Of a stretch of DNA of 64,000 nt, positions 48,089-57,571 are shown in pieces (position 1 is the stretch's first letter; each line of letters begins with the position of its first letter). A model generated the notes under the pieces. The model did no database searches and had not been told where the DNA came from. It saw only the letters and a list, made by a program, of their open reading frames with translations. This DNA comes from Actinobacteria bacterium OV320 (lineage in GTDB: Bacteria; Actinomycetota; Actinomycetes; Streptomycetales; Streptomycetaceae): assembly GCA_001298545.1 (NCBI GenBank), contig LJCX01000024.1, positions 1-64,000 on the forward strand, read 5' to 3'. A program made the position numbers and the translations under genes.

Positions 48089-48994
48089 TCAGCCGAACAC
48101 GGCCAGGCTCTTCGCCTTGCCCTTCTGCTCCTCGACCAGGGCCAGGAACCGGCCCTCGGGGTCGAAGACGGCCACGGCGCCCGCGCCGACGTACGCGTCG
48201 GGCATCTCCAGGCGTACGCCGTTGGTGAGCAGCTGGGCCCGCTTGGCGTCCACGTTCCAGCGGGGGAACGCGGCGGTGGCCGCCTCGGCGATCGGCATCA
48301 CGCCCAGCTCCTGCTGGAGCTGGTCGAGCGTCTTCGCCGAGTCCAGCTTGTAGGGGCCGACGCGGGTGCGGCGCAGGGCGGTGAGATGGCCGCCGACGCC
48401 GAGGTCGGCGCCCAGGTCGCGGGCGAGTGCCCGGATGTAGGTGCCGGAGGAGCAGACGACGGACACGACCAGGTCCAGGACCGGGGTGCCGTCCTCGGCG
48501 ACCGCGTCACGGACGTCGTACACGGAGAAGGAGGAGACGGTGACCGGGCGGGCCGGGATCTCGAAGTCCTCGCCGTCGCGGGCCCGCTTGTAGGAGCGGA
48601 CGCCGTTGATCTTGATGGCGCTGACCTTGGACGGCACCTGCATGATGTCGCCGCTCAGCTTGGCGACGCCCGCGTCGATCGCGTCCCGGGTGACCTTCGA
48701 GGCGTCCGTGGACCCCGTGATCTCGCCCTCCGCGTCGTCGGTCAGGGTCGTCTGGCCCAGCCGGACCGTGCCCAGGTACTCCTTCTCGGTGAGCGCCAGG
48801 TGCCCGAGGAGTTTCGTCGCCCTCTCGATGCCGAGGACGAGGACGCCCGTCGCCATCGGGTCGAGCGTGCCGGCGTGGCCCACGCGGCGGGTCTTGGCGA
48901 TCCCGCGCATCTTGGCCACGACGTCGTGCGAAGTGAAGCCCGACGGCTTGTCGACGATGACAAGGCCGTCGGGCGGGGTCTGCTTGCCGTTCAT
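48089..48994 (-). CDS. truB: tRNA pseudouridine(55) synthase
   Basis: Converts U55 to pseudouridine in the T arm of tRNAs. The 301-aa protein shows the KPSGFTSHDVV start, the catalytic Asp in GHAGTLDPMATGVL, KRARDGEDFEIPARPV and the PUA-like C-terminal tail. It begins at ATG 48994, overlapping the rbfA stop by one base (TGATG), so it is translated from the same message. Confidence 0.95.
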   Translation of the reverse strand: MNGKQTPPDGLVIVDKPSGFTSHDVVAKMRGIAKTRRVGHAGTLDPMATGVLVLGIERATKLLGHLALTEKEYLGTVRLGQTTLTDDAEGEITGSTDASKVTRDAIDAGVAKLSGDIMQVPSKVSAIKINGVRSYKRARDGEDFEIPARPVTVSSFSVYDVRDAVAEDGTPVLDLVVSVVCSSGTYIRALARDLGADLGVGGHLTALRRTRVGPYKLDSAKTLDQLQQELGVMPIAEAATAAFPRWNVDAKRAQLLTNGVRLEMPDAYVGAGAVAVFDPEGRFLALVEEQKGKAKSLAVFG

Positions 48995-49443
48995 CAGGCG
49001 GAGTCGTCCGTCTCGTCCTCGTCACCGGGCTTCTTGTACGGGTCGGCATCGCCGGCGTACCCGGCCCCCGCGGACACCTCGCGGACCTTCTCGTCGGCGG
49101 CACGCGCCTTGTCGAGGAGGTCGTCGATGGTGCGGGCGTTGTCCGGCAGGGCGTCGGCGACGAAGGCCAGCGTCGGCGTGAACTTCACGCCCGCCGCACG
49201 GCCCACCTCGGAGCGCAGGACGCCCTTGGCGCTCTCCAGCCCGGCGGCCGCGGCCGCCCGCTCCTCGTCGTCCCCGTACACCGTGTAGAAGACCGTCGCC
49301 TCCCTGAGGTCACCCGTCACCCGGGTGTCCGTGATGGTGACGTGGGAGCCGAGCCGCGGGTCCTTGATCCCGCGCTGCAGCTTCTGGGCCACCACCTGCT
49401 GGATGAGGTCCGCCAGCCTCTTGGCACGCGCGTTGTCGGCCAC
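48994..49443 (-). CDS. rbfA: 30S ribosome-binding factor A
   Basis: A KH-like maturation factor for the 30S subunit. The 149-aa protein opens MADNARAKRLADLIQQVVAQKL and contains DPRLGSHVTITDTRVTGDLREATVFY and GVLRSEVGRAAGVKFTPTLAF, which are diagnostic. The start is GTG 49443 with GGGAG 8 nt upstream; more upstream codons lack similarity to the family. Its C-terminus carries an acidic tail (GDEDETDD). It follows the DUF503 gene by 46 nt. Confidence 0.94.
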   Translation of the reverse strand: MADNARAKRLADLIQQVVAQKLQRGIKDPRLGSHVTITDTRVTGDLREATVFYTVYGDDEERAAAAAGLESAKGVLRSEVGRAAGVKFTPTLAFVADALPDNARTIDDLLDKARAADEKVREVSAGAGYAGDADPYKKPGDEDETDDSA

Positions 49444-49489
49444 TGGTCCGTCTCCCGTTCTTTCTTCTTCGCTTGCGTTCTGTGGTCGG

Positions 49490-49783
49490 TCAGTCGTCTT
49501 CGCCGTGGAAGCGGCGTCTGACCGACAGCAGCTCCACTTCCGGGCGGGCGGCGACCAGCCGTTCGCACCGGTCCAGTACATCGGTCAGATGCTCCGCGTC
49601 ACCGGAGACCACGGCGAGACCGATCCTGGTCCTGCGGTGGAGGTCCTGATCGTCCACCTCGGCCGCGCTCACCGCGTACTTGCGCTGGAGCTCGGCGACG
49701 ATCGGACGGACGACGGAGCGCTTCTCCTTCAGCGACCGTACGTCGCCGAGGAGGAGGTCGAAGGACAGAGTCCCCACATACAT
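49490..49783 (-). CDS. DUF503 family protein
   Basis: A 97-aa protein with MYVGTLSFDLLLGDVRSLKEKRSVVRPIVAELQRKYAVSAAEVDDQDLHRR, the unmistakable DUF503/YlxP pattern seen in nearly all infB-rbfA operons of Gram-positives. Its function is unproven; a link to ribosome assembly is assumed from position. No strong ribosome binding site precedes ATG 49783. It lies downstream of a strong hairpin that follows infB. Confidence 0.9.
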   Translation of the reverse strand: MYVGTLSFDLLLGDVRSLKEKRSVVRPIVAELQRKYAVSAAEVDDQDLHRRTRIGLAVVSGDAEHLTDVLDRCERLVAARPEVELLSVRRRFHGEDD

Positions 49784-49913
49784 GTGTAACCGGTTCACCC
49801 GCCGGTACGGGATCGATGGCCCTGCCGTCCATAGGACAGGGACATCACGAACGGTACAACGATCCGGGCGGTGGCTCGACGGGGTTTTGCCTCGCTCATG
49901 CGTCCGCCGGACG

Positions 49914-49956
49914 CCGTACCGGCCGGCGGGGAGCGATCCCCCGCCGGCCGGTACGG
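49914..49956 (-). terminator. Hairpin after infB
   Basis: An 18-bp perfect stem (CCGTACCGGCCGGCGGGG and its complement) with a 7-nt loop, 11 nt after the infB stop. It may partly end the rimP-nusA-rnpM-infB transcript; the DUF503-rbfA-truB genes may then need read-through or their own promoter. Confidence 0.85.
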
Positions 49957-49967
49957 ACCTTGGGCGC

Positions 49968-52966
49968 TTACGCCCTCGGCTTCTCCCGCATCTCGTACGT
50001 CGCGATGACGTCGTCGATCTTGATGTCGTTGAAGTTTCCGAGGTTGATACCGCCCTCGAAGCCTTCGCGGATCTCGGTGACGTCGTCCTTGAAGCGACGC
50101 AGCCCGGAGATGGTGAGGCTCTCCGCGATGACCTTGCCGTCGCGGATGAGGCGCGCCTTGGTGTTGCGCTTGACCTCGCCCGAGCGGACCAGGACACCGG
50201 CGATGTTGCCCAGCTTGGACGACTTGAAGACCTCGCGGATCTCCGCCGTGCCGAGCTCGACCTCCTCGTACTCCGGCTTCAGCATGCCCTTCAGGGCCGC
50301 CTCGATCTCCTCGATGGCCTGGTAGATCACCGAGTAGTACCGGACGTCGACGCCCTCGCGCTCCGCCATCTGCGCGGCACGACCGGCCGCACGGACGTTG
50401 AAGCCGATGACGATGGCGTCGGAGCCGGTCGCCAGGTCGATGTCCGACTCGGTGACCGCACCCACACCGCGGTGCAGGACGCGGATGTCGACCTCTTCGC
50501 CGACGTCGAGCTGGAGCAGCGAGGACTCGAGAGCCTCCACCGAACCGGACGCGTCGCCCTTGATGATGAGGTTGAGTTCCTGCACCAGACCGGCCTTGAG
50601 CGCCTCGTCCAGGTTCTCCAGGGAGAACCGGACTCCACGCCGGGCGAAGTTGGCGTTGCGCTCACGCGCCGCGCGCTTCTCGGCGATCTGACGGGCCGTG
50701 CGGTCCTCGTCGACGACGAGGAAGTTGTCGCCGGCGCCCGGGACGTTGGTGAGACCGAGGACGAGGACCGGAGTCGAGGGACCCGCCTCTTCCACGTTCT
50801 CGCCCTTGTCGTCGAGCATCGCGCGGACACGGCCGTACGCGTCGCCGACCACCATGGTGTCGCCGACCCGCAGGGTGCCTCGCTGGACCAGGACGGTCGC
50901 GACGGCGCCGCGGCCACGGTCGAGGTGGGACTCGATCGCGATGCCCTGCGCGTCCTGCTCCGGGTTGGCCCGCAGGTCGAGCGAGGCGTCCGCGGTCAGG
51001 ACCACGGCCTCCAGCAGGCTCTCGATGTTGAGGCCCTGCTTGGCGGAGATGTCGACGAACATCGTGTCGCCGCCGTACTCCTCGGCCACCAGACCGAACT
51101 CGGTGAGCTGACCGCGCACCTTGGTCGGGTCCGCGCCCTCGACGTCGATCTTGTTGACCGCGACCACGATCGGCACGTCGGCCGCCTTGGCGTGGTTCAG
51201 CGCCTCGATCGTCTGGGGCATCACACCGTCGTTGGCCGCCACCACGAGGATCGCGATGTCGGTCGACTTGGCACCACGGGCACGCATGGCGGTGAACGCC
51301 TCGTGACCCGGGGTGTCGATGAAGGTGATCCTGCGCTCTTCACCGTTGACCTCGGTGGCGACCTGGTACGCACCGATGTGCTGCGTGATGCCGCCGGCCT
51401 CGCCCGCGATGACGTTCGTCTTGCGGATGGTGTCGAGCAGTCGGGTCTTACCGTGGTCGACGTGACCCATGACGGTCACGACCGGCGGACGCGCGACGAG
51501 GAACTCCTCGCCACCCTCGTCCTCGCCGAACTCGATGTCGAAGGACTCGAGCAGCTCGCGGTCCTCCTCCTCGGGGCTGACGATCTCGAGGACGAAGTTC
51601 ATCTCGTCCGCGAGGAGCTTCAGCGTCTCGTCGGAGACGGACTGCGTGGCGGTGACCATCTCGCCGAGGTTCATCATCACGCCGACGAGCGACGCCGGGT
51701 TGGCGCCGATCTTCTCGGCGAAGTCGGTGAGCGACGCACCGCGCGACAGGCGGACGGACTGTCCGTTGCCGCGAGGCAGCATCACGCCGCCGACCGACGG
51801 GGCCTGCATGGCCTCGTACTCCTGGCGCCTCTGACGCTTCGACTTGCGACCGCGACGCGCGGGACCGCCGGGACGACCGAAGGCGCCCTGCGTGCCACCA
51901 CGGCCACCGGGACCGCCGGGACGACCGCCGAATCCGGGACGGCCACCGCCGCCACCGAAGCCGCCGCCACCGCCGGGGCCACCGCCACCGGGACGACCGG
52001 CGAAACCGCCGCCGCCACCGGGACGGGCGCCGCCACCGGGACCGGCCGGACGACCCGCGAAGCCGCCGCCACCGGGACGACCGCCGCCGCCGGGACGACC
52101 CGCACCGCCGCCGCCACCCGGACCGCGGCCACCGGGGCCACCGCCGGGACGCGGGCCGGCAGCGGGACGCTGCGGCATCATGCCGGGGTTGGGACGGGGA
52201 CCGCCGCCGGGACGCGGACCGCCGGGGCCTGCGCCCTGCGGGCGGGGCATGCCGCCCGGAGACGGACGGGAGCCGCCCGGAGACTGCGGACGAGGACCGC
52301 CGCCCTGGCCACCGGGGCCCTGCGGACGGGGACCGGCGCCGGGAGCGCCACCGGGGCCGCCGGGACGCGGGGCGCCCTGCGGACGGGGCGCCTGCGGGCG
52401 CGCCATACCGGCGTTGCCGCCGGAGGTGAAGGGGTTGTTGCCCGGACGCGGACCCGAGGGACGGGCACCGCCCGGACGCGGGGCACCGGCGCCACCGGGG
52501 CGCGGCCCCTGAGCGGCGGCCGGACGCTGGCCACGGTCACCACGATCGCCGCGGTCACCACGATCGCCGCGGTCGCCACGGTCCTGACCGGGCGCGGGAC
52601 GGCCGGCCGGGCGCGGCGCGCCGGGGCGCGGACCCTGCGAGGCCGGCCGCGGGCCGGACGACTGGGCCGGAGCGGCGGGTGCGGACGGAGCTGCGCCGCG
52701 GGAGGCTTGGGGGCGGCCGGCCGAGGTGCGGCCGGGCCCGGACGGGCCGACTGCGCCGGGGAGGGCGCGCCGGGCCTGGGGGCTGCCTTGCGCGGGGCGG
52801 GCTTGCCGCCGCCCTGGAAGGCATCTGTCAACTTGCGGACAACGGGCGCTTCGATGGTCGAAGACGCCGAACGGACGAATTCACCGAGTTCCTGGAGCTT
52901 GGCCATGACGGCCTTGCTCTCAACCCCGAACTCCTTGGCGAGCTCGTATACCCGGACCTTAGCCAC
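49968..52966 (-). CDS. infB: Translation initiation factor IF-2 (frameshifted in this sequence)
   Basis: A GTPase that brings initiator tRNA to the 30S subunit. The N-terminus from ATG 52966 is the correct IF2N domain ([24 protein letters not shown]). The body from about 52,690 down to the stop at 49968 carries [41 protein letters not shown] and the C-terminal domains. The two parts are in different frames: near 52693-52699 (GCGGCGCAGCTCC in the linker) one base seems missing. The linker is Pro/Ala/Gly/Arg-rich, with repeats such as [10 protein letters not shown]. As infB is essential, an error or a rare correction is more likely than a broken gene. Confidence 0.9.
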
Positions 52967-53113
52967 TTCGCTCCTTTTAGGTCCGGGTGTGTCCGGACCG
53001 TCGCTACTTCATGGGCGTACTCATCGCGTGCTCATCGAGTGCTCATCGCAATCTCGACCTACTTCCAACTCGCGGGGTACCAGAGCCGCACGGAGGTTCC
53101 GTGCGACGCCTTC

Positions 53114-53410
53114 TTACGGTGTTGCCTGTTCGGCAACGGTCGTCTGCTCGACGTACTGGCGCAACGCCTTTGTGTCGAGCGCTCCCGGGGCTCGCAACGC
53201 CCTCGTGAACGCCCGGCGGCGTACCGCCTGGTCAAGACAGACCGGGGCGGGATGCAGATACGCACCCCGGCCGGGCAGCGTACCGCGTGGATCGGGGACG
53301 CATGCGTCCTTGATCGCCACGATGCGCAGCAGCTCCGTCTTGGCCGCCCGCTCCCGGCACCCCACACAGGTGCGTTCAGGGCATGCTCCGGTGTGCGTCC
53401 GGCCAGACAC
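53114..53410 (-). CDS. rnpM: YlxR/RnpM family RNA-binding protein
   Basis: A 98-aa protein with RTCVGCRERAAKTELLRIV and DPRGTLPGRGAYLHPAPVCLDQAVRRRAFTRALR, the pattern of the YlxR (DUF448) family, recently named RnpM for binding RNase P RNA. It lies between nusA and infB, its conserved place. GTG 53410 gives the usual length. RNA binding is known for the family; its exact effect in Streptomyces is not seen here. Confidence 0.92.
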   Translation of the reverse strand: MSGRTHTGACPERTCVGCRERAAKTELLRIVAIKDACVPDPRGTLPGRGAYLHPAPVCLDQAVRRRAFTRALRAPGALDTKALRQYVEQTTVAEQATP

Positions 53411-53556
53411 TCTTAAGTCTACCTCCCCGCGGCGACCTCACCCCTTTGGGCCAGGATTCGAACAGTTGCCGCGTTACATCTGTCGTGATCTGAGCCCCGG
53501 CAGGCCGAGATCCATTCCCTCGCTGCTCGGCGCTGCCGGGTGACGTACCCGCCGGG

Positions 53557-54543
53557 CTACTCGGTGGGCTGTTCGACGTCCGGACGGATGTCGATGCGCC
53601 AGCCGGTCAGCCGGGCGGCGAGCCGGGCGTTCTGCCCTTCCTTGCCGATCGCCAGCGACAGCTGGTAGTCCGGCACCGTCACCCGCGCGGAGCGGGCCGC
53701 GAGGTCGACGACCTCGACCTTGGAGACCCGGGCCGGGGACAGCGCGTTCGCCACCATCTCGGCCGGGTCGTCCGACCAGTCGACGATGTCGATCTTCTCG
53801 CCGTTCAGCTCGCCCATCACGTTGCGCACCCGGCCGCCCATGGGGCCGATGCAGGCGCCCTTGGCGTTCAGACCCGAACGGGTGGACCTGACGGCGATCT
53901 TCGTGCGGTGACCGGCCTCACGTGCGATGGCGGCGATCTCGACCGAACCGTCGGCGATCTCCGGCACCTCCAGGGCGAAGAGCTTCTTCACCAGATTGGG
54001 GTGCGTGCGGGAGAGCGTCACGGACGGGCCGCGCATGCCCTTCGCCACCCGGACGACGTACGACCGCAGGCGCATGCCGTGCGGATACGTCTCGCCGGGG
54101 ACCTGCTCCTGCACCGGCAGGATGGCCTCCAGCTTGCCGATGTCCACGAGCACGTTCTTCGGGTCGCGGCCCTGCTGGACCACACCGGTGACGATGTCGC
54201 CCTCACGGCCGGCGTACTCGCCGAGCGTCGCGTCGTCCTCGGCGTCGCGCAGACGCTGGAGGATCACCTGCTTGGCCGTCGTGGCGGCGATCCGGCCGAA
54301 GTCGGACGGGGTGTCGTCGAACGGGCGGGGCTCCTGCCCCTCCTCGAGGTCCTCGGGGTCCTCCTTCGCCCACACGGTCACATGTCCGGTCTCCCGGTTG
54401 AGCTCCACGCGCGCGTGACGGCGGCTTCCCTCGGTGCGGTGGTAGGCGATGAGGAGGGCCGACTCGATCGCCTCGACCAGCAGGTCGAAGGAGATCTCCT
54501 TCTCCCGCACCAAGCCCCGCAGGGCACTCATGTCGATGTCCAC
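53557..54543 (-). CDS. nusA: Transcription termination/antitermination protein NusA
   Basis: Binds RNA polymerase and nascent RNA, setting pausing, termination and rRNA antitermination. The 328-aa protein has the N-terminal polymerase-binding domain ([24 protein letters not shown]), an S1 domain ([30 protein letters not shown]) and two KH domains ([29 protein letters not shown] and [25 protein letters not shown]). It lacks the acidic C-terminal repeats of E. coli, as expected. It starts 2 nt after the rimP stop. Confidence 0.95.
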   Translation of the reverse strand: MDIDMSALRGLVREKEISFDLLVEAIESALLIAYHRTEGSRRHARVELNRETGHVTVWAKEDPEDLEEGQEPRPFDDTPSDFGRIAATTAKQVILQRLRDAEDDATLGEYAGREGDIVTGVVQQGRDPKNVLVDIGKLEAILPVQEQVPGETYPHGMRLRSYVVRVAKGMRGPSVTLSRTHPNLVKKLFALEVPEIADGSVEIAAIAREAGHRTKIAVRSTRSGLNAKGACIGPMGGRVRNVMGELNGEKIDIVDWSDDPAEMVANALSPARVSKVEVVDLAARSARVTVPDYQLSLAIGKEGQNARLAARLTGWRIDIRPDVEQPTE

Positions 54544-54545
54544 GG

Positions 54546-55100
54546 CTACGCCTCCTCTTCCATCTCGTTCTCGTCGATCTCGTCGATCTCGTCGTTCTCG
54601 TTCTTGGCGTGCTGGTCGCTCTTGTCCTTGCGGTTGAACTCGACCTGCACGCGGGCCTTGTCGATGTCGCCGAAGGGGAGTCTGCGGGTGGTGGCCTTGC
54701 GGCCCTTCACACCGGGGACCTCGAGATCGAGTCCCTCGTCGTCGACCGTCAGGATCCGGGCGACCAGCTCGCCGCCCTCGGTCAGCTGGAACCGCACCAG
54801 CCGGTCGACGGCGCGTACGTAGTGGCGGTGCTCGGTGAGCGCGCGCTCCGCGCCCGGGGTGCCGACCTCGAGGGTGTACTCGCCCTCGCCCATCGCGTCC
54901 GTCTCGTCGAGCTTCGCCGAGAGCGCGCGGCTCACATCGGCGATCTGGTCCAGGTCCGCTCCGGAGTCGGAGTCGACGACGACGCTCAGCACCCGCTTGC
55001 GTCCGACGGAGTCCACGGCGATCTCTTCGAGATCCAGTCCCTGGGAGGCGACGAGCGGTTCCAGGAGCTCTCGCAGCCTCTCGCTCTGGGTGGTGCTCAT
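54546..55100 (-). CDS. rimP: Ribosome maturation factor RimP
   Basis: A 30S assembly factor and first gene of the nusA-infB operon. The 184-aa protein has [32 protein letters not shown] and [24 protein letters not shown], with VGTPGxxR as diagnostic motif. ATG 55100 has GGAG 9 nt upstream. The C-terminus ends in an acidic repeat ([17 protein letters not shown]) coded by 9-bp GATCTCGTC-type repeats. It is divergent from the lipoprotein at 55326. Confidence 0.93.
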   Translation of the reverse strand: MSTTQSERLRELLEPLVASQGLDLEEIAVDSVGRKRVLSVVVDSDSGADLDQIADVSRALSAKLDETDAMGEGEYTLEVGTPGAERALTEHRHYVRAVDRLVRFQLTEGGELVARILTVDDEGLDLEVPGVKGRKATTRRLPFGDIDKARVQVEFNRKDKSDQHAKNENDEIDEIDENEMEEEA

Positions 55101-55325
55101 CCGGGTGACTCCTCGGCCGCGTGTGCTGTTGTGGGATGGGGCTCGTGTCTGGTCAAAGGGTATCCGGTCGCAAGGTGTGTTGCCGTCCACCTGTGCACGG
55201 AGGGTGGCCGACCCTCGTGGGCCGGTGCCGCTGAGTGGTACGGGGCGGCCGCGCGGGTACGGTGATCACGGGCCCGCCGCCCACCAGGACGCCAGTTCCG
55301 TACGAGTTCCCCGAGGACGCCTGCC

Positions 55326-55925
55326 GTGCCGTTGCCCCTCCCCTCGCGAACCCCCTCGGGGCCGCGCAGAAGATCCCTGCTCGCGTCGGCCGCGGGAGCC
55401 GTACTGCTCGTGGGCTGCTCGTCCGGTACCGAGGAGTCCGAGGAGCGCGCGAGCGACAGCCCGTCGGTCGCCGATGCCGCACGCGCGCGTGCGGCCCGGG
55501 AGAGCGGCGAGCTGGTGGCACGGTACGACGCCGTGCTCGCCGTCCATCCGGCGCTGGCGGGGCGGCTGGGGCCGTTGCGGGCGGAGGTCGTCCGGCACGT
55601 GGAGGCGTTCGGAGGCGCCGCAGGCGCGACCCCCTCCGCCACCGGTTCCGCCACCGGCTCCCCCACCTCCACCTCCTCCGCCTCCCCCACGGCCTCCCCG
55701 AAGAGCTCCGCCTCGGTTCCGCCGGCCGATCCCTCGGCCGTTCCGTCCGCCGTGCCGATCACCGACACGGACGCGCTCGCCGGGCTGGCCGCGGCGGAGC
55801 GGGCGCTCGCCGACCGCAGGGCGACGGAGCTGCCGGACCTGCCGGGCGAGCTGGCCCGGTTGCTGGCCTCGGTGGCGGCGGCCGGTGCGGCCCACGCCTA
55901 TCTGCTGACGGAGGGGACGCGATGA
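55326..55925 (+). CDS. Lipoprotein, tat-like signal
   Basis: A 199-aa precursor. The N-terminus GPRRRSLLASAAGAVLLVGC combines a twin-arginine-like RRR stretch with a lipobox (LVGC), so it may be a Tat-exported lipoprotein. Two helical parts flank a Ser/Thr/Ala/Pro linker at about residues 100-145. It overlaps the next gene, a ferritin-like protein, by 4 nt (ATGA). The pair, lipoprotein plus ferritin-like domain, recurs in Streptomyces; the helices (ELVARYDAVLAVHPALAGRLGPLRAEVVRHVEAF) may pack with the partner. Confidence 0.82.
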   Translation: MPLPLPSRTPSGPRRRSLLASAAGAVLLVGCSSGTEESEERASDSPSVADAARARAARESGELVARYDAVLAVHPALAGRLGPLRAEVVRHVEAFGGAAGATPSATGSATGSPTSTSSASPTASPKSSASVPPADPSAVPSAVPITDTDALAGLAAAERALADRRATELPDLPGELARLLASVAAAGAAHAYLLTEGTR

Positions 55926-56440
55926 GTGAGGCCAAGGACGCGGAGCTGACGGCACTCCAGGCGGCGCTGGCCGCCGAACACGCCGCCGTGTACGGGTACG
56001 GGGTCGTCGGCGGGCGGATCGGCGAGGTACGGAGCGCCGAGGCACGGGCGGCCTACGACGCGCACCGGGCGCGCCGGGACGCGCTGGTGCGCGAGGTGCG
56101 CGACCTGGGGGCCGAGCCGGTCGCGGCGAGCGCCGGATACGCGCTGCCGTTCCAGGTGCCGGACTCCGCGGCGGCGGTCCGGCTCGCGACCGAGCTGGAG
56201 GAGCGCGTGGCCGGGGTGTACTCCGACCTGGTGCGGGCAGCCGGGGACGCACGGCGTCGGGAGGCCGCGGGCGCGCTGCGGGACGCGGCGGTCCGTGCGG
56301 TGCGCTGGCGCGGCGGGAGCGTAGCCTTCCCTGGTCTCGCCGAGCGGACCGGTACGGATCCGGCCACGGGCTCGGCGTCCGTACCGGCAGCGGCCACGCC
56401 TCCGGCGGCGGCAGCGCCCTCGGGCACACCGGCGGCTTGA
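55922..56440 (+). CDS. Ferritin-like domain protein (DUF4439-like)
   Basis: A 172-aa helical protein beginning LTALQAALAAEHAAVYGYGVVGGRIG, with AYDAHRARRDALVREV and ATELEERVAGVYSDLV, the pattern of the DUF4439 ferritin-like bundle. Glu and His residues at metal-ligand-like places (AEHAAVYGYG) are present, but metal binding is unproven. It ends in an Ala/Pro tail. ATG 55922 overlaps the upstream stop. A cytoplasmic location is probable as no signal is seen. Confidence 0.85.
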   Translation: MSEAKDAELTALQAALAAEHAAVYGYGVVGGRIGEVRSAEARAAYDAHRARRDALVREVRDLGAEPVAASAGYALPFQVPDSAAAVRLATELEERVAGVYSDLVRAAGDARRREAAGALRDAAVRAVRWRGGSVAFPGLAERTGTDPATGSASVPAAATPPAAAAPSGTPAA

Positions 56441-56468
56441 CCCGAAGCAGGAAGGGAACGACTCGCGC

Positions 56469-57368
56469 ATGGCTTTCGAACCGCCGCAGCGTCTGGTCAG
56501 GGCGCTCGGTGAGACGGCACCGGACGGTGACGGCTGGTTGGAGAAGCTGCCGGAGGCGGCCCGACAGGCCGTCGCCCTGCGCGAGTTGACGGTCGATCGG
56601 GTGCAGGTGCCGGGCGGCCGGACCAGCATGGTCGTGCTCGTGCGGCGCGCGGACGGGACACCCGCCGTGCTGAAGCTGGCCCCACCCCGGTTCCGGCCGG
56701 AGGCGGAGCGGGCCGCGCTGACGCACTGGGACGGACTGGGCGCCGTCCAGCTGCTGGAGGAGCCGCAGACGGCGGGAGCACTGCTGCTCGAGCGGCTGCA
56801 TCCCGATGTGTCGGTGCGGTCGCTGGCGGAGGCGAAGGCCCTGCTGGAGGCGGCGGGGACGTTGCGACGGCTGTGGGTGGAACCACCGGCCGGCCACTCC
56901 TTCGAGTCCGTGGCCGACCGGACCGGGCGGCAGGCGCAGGCGATGCGGGCCGGCGCCGAGGCGGAGCCCGAGGTGGCCGCCCTGGTGGACGCGGCGCTCG
57001 CCGCCCGTGCGGAGCTGCTGGCGGGACCGCCCGAGCGCCGGCTGCTGCACGGCACGTTCCGGCAGAGCAAGGTGCTGGCGGGTGAGCGGATGCCGTGGCT
57101 GGCGGTGGGGCCGGATCCGGTGGTCGGCGAGTGCGCCTTCGACCTGGCCCGGCTGGTCCGCGACCGGGTGGAGGACCTGATCGCCTCCCCGTCCGGGGCG
57201 ACGACGACCCGGCGCCGGGTGAAGCGGCTCGCGGAGTCGCTGGAGCTGGACCAGGAACGGCTGCGCGGCTGGACGCTGTTCCGGGCCGTGGAGTCGGGCG
57301 TCCGGGCCCGTCGGGTCGGGCGGACGCGCGACGCCGAGCTGCTGCTCGAGTTCGCGAGCTGGCTGTAG
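56469..57368 (+). CDS. Aminoglycoside phosphotransferase homologue, active site degenerate
   Basis: A 299-aa protein with the APH/hydroxyurea-kinase fold: AVLKLAPP with Lys69, DGLGAVQLLEE, and GPDPVVGECAFDLARLV with Asp216. The catalytic loop HGDxHxxN reads HGTFRQSK (194-201), so the catalytic Asp is Thr196 and the metal-binding Asn is Lys201. Phosphotransfer is therefore unlikely; it may be a pseudokinase with a binding or regulatory role, possibly for the ferritin-like partner 28 nt upstream. A resistance function is not supported. Confidence 0.82.
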   Translation: MAFEPPQRLVRALGETAPDGDGWLEKLPEAARQAVALRELTVDRVQVPGGRTSMVVLVRRADGTPAVLKLAPPRFRPEAERAALTHWDGLGAVQLLEEPQTAGALLLERLHPDVSVRSLAEAKALLEAAGTLRRLWVEPPAGHSFESVADRTGRQAQAMRAGAEAEPEVAALVDAALAARAELLAGPPERRLLHGTFRQSKVLAGERMPWLAVGPDPVVGECAFDLARLVRDRVEDLIASPSGATTTRRRVKRLAESLELDQERLRGWTLFRAVESGVRARRVGRTRDAELLLEFASWL

Positions 57369-57453
57369 CGAGGCAGAACCGCGGCGGACCGCGCGGTGAC
57401 GACCCAGCGATTGCCGGCCGCGGGCCGTGCAGGGGTGTGGAGCCGTGGGCGGG

Positions 57454-57494
57454 CAGCGCTCCCCCGCTGGAGGTCCCCCCGCAGGGGAGCGCTG
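57454..57494. terminator. Hairpin between convergent genes
   Basis: CAGCGCTCCCC (57454-57464) pairs perfectly with GGGGAGCGCTG (57484-57494), in the 203-nt gap between the convergent stops at 57368 and 57572. The rest of the gap shows nothing. Confidence 0.65.
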
Positions 57495-57571
57495 TGGGTC
57501 CGGCCGACGTGCCTCCCGAGCCTGCCAACCGGAGTCTCGTGGGTGGGCCACGAGGCCCGTCCCGTGCGGCG

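Noticed and set aside
47997..48353. A 118-aa plus-strand gene overlapping the truB 3' end
   Set aside because: Most of it is antisense to truB and the product has Ser/Arg shadow composition.
48994..49581. Longer RbfA starting at 49581
   Set aside because: The extra 46 residues do not resemble RbfA and cross the DUF503 gene; GTG 49443 has a ribosome binding site and starts the conserved MADNARAKRLADL.
49968..52406. infB as a shorter intact gene starting at ATG 52406
   Set aside because: The conserved IF2N domain is coded upstream in another frame, and the correct frame continues upstream of 52406 without a stop. A single frameshifted infB explains both parts better.
52178..52966. A separate 262-aa gene at the 5' end of infB
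   Set aside because: Only its first ~90 residues look like protein (IF2N plus linker); after about 52,695 it becomes Arg/Pro/Val shadow sequence while the true IF-2 frame runs alongside.
56469..57368. Functional aminoglycoside resistance gene
   Set aside because: The catalytic Asp and the metal-binding Asn are both replaced.
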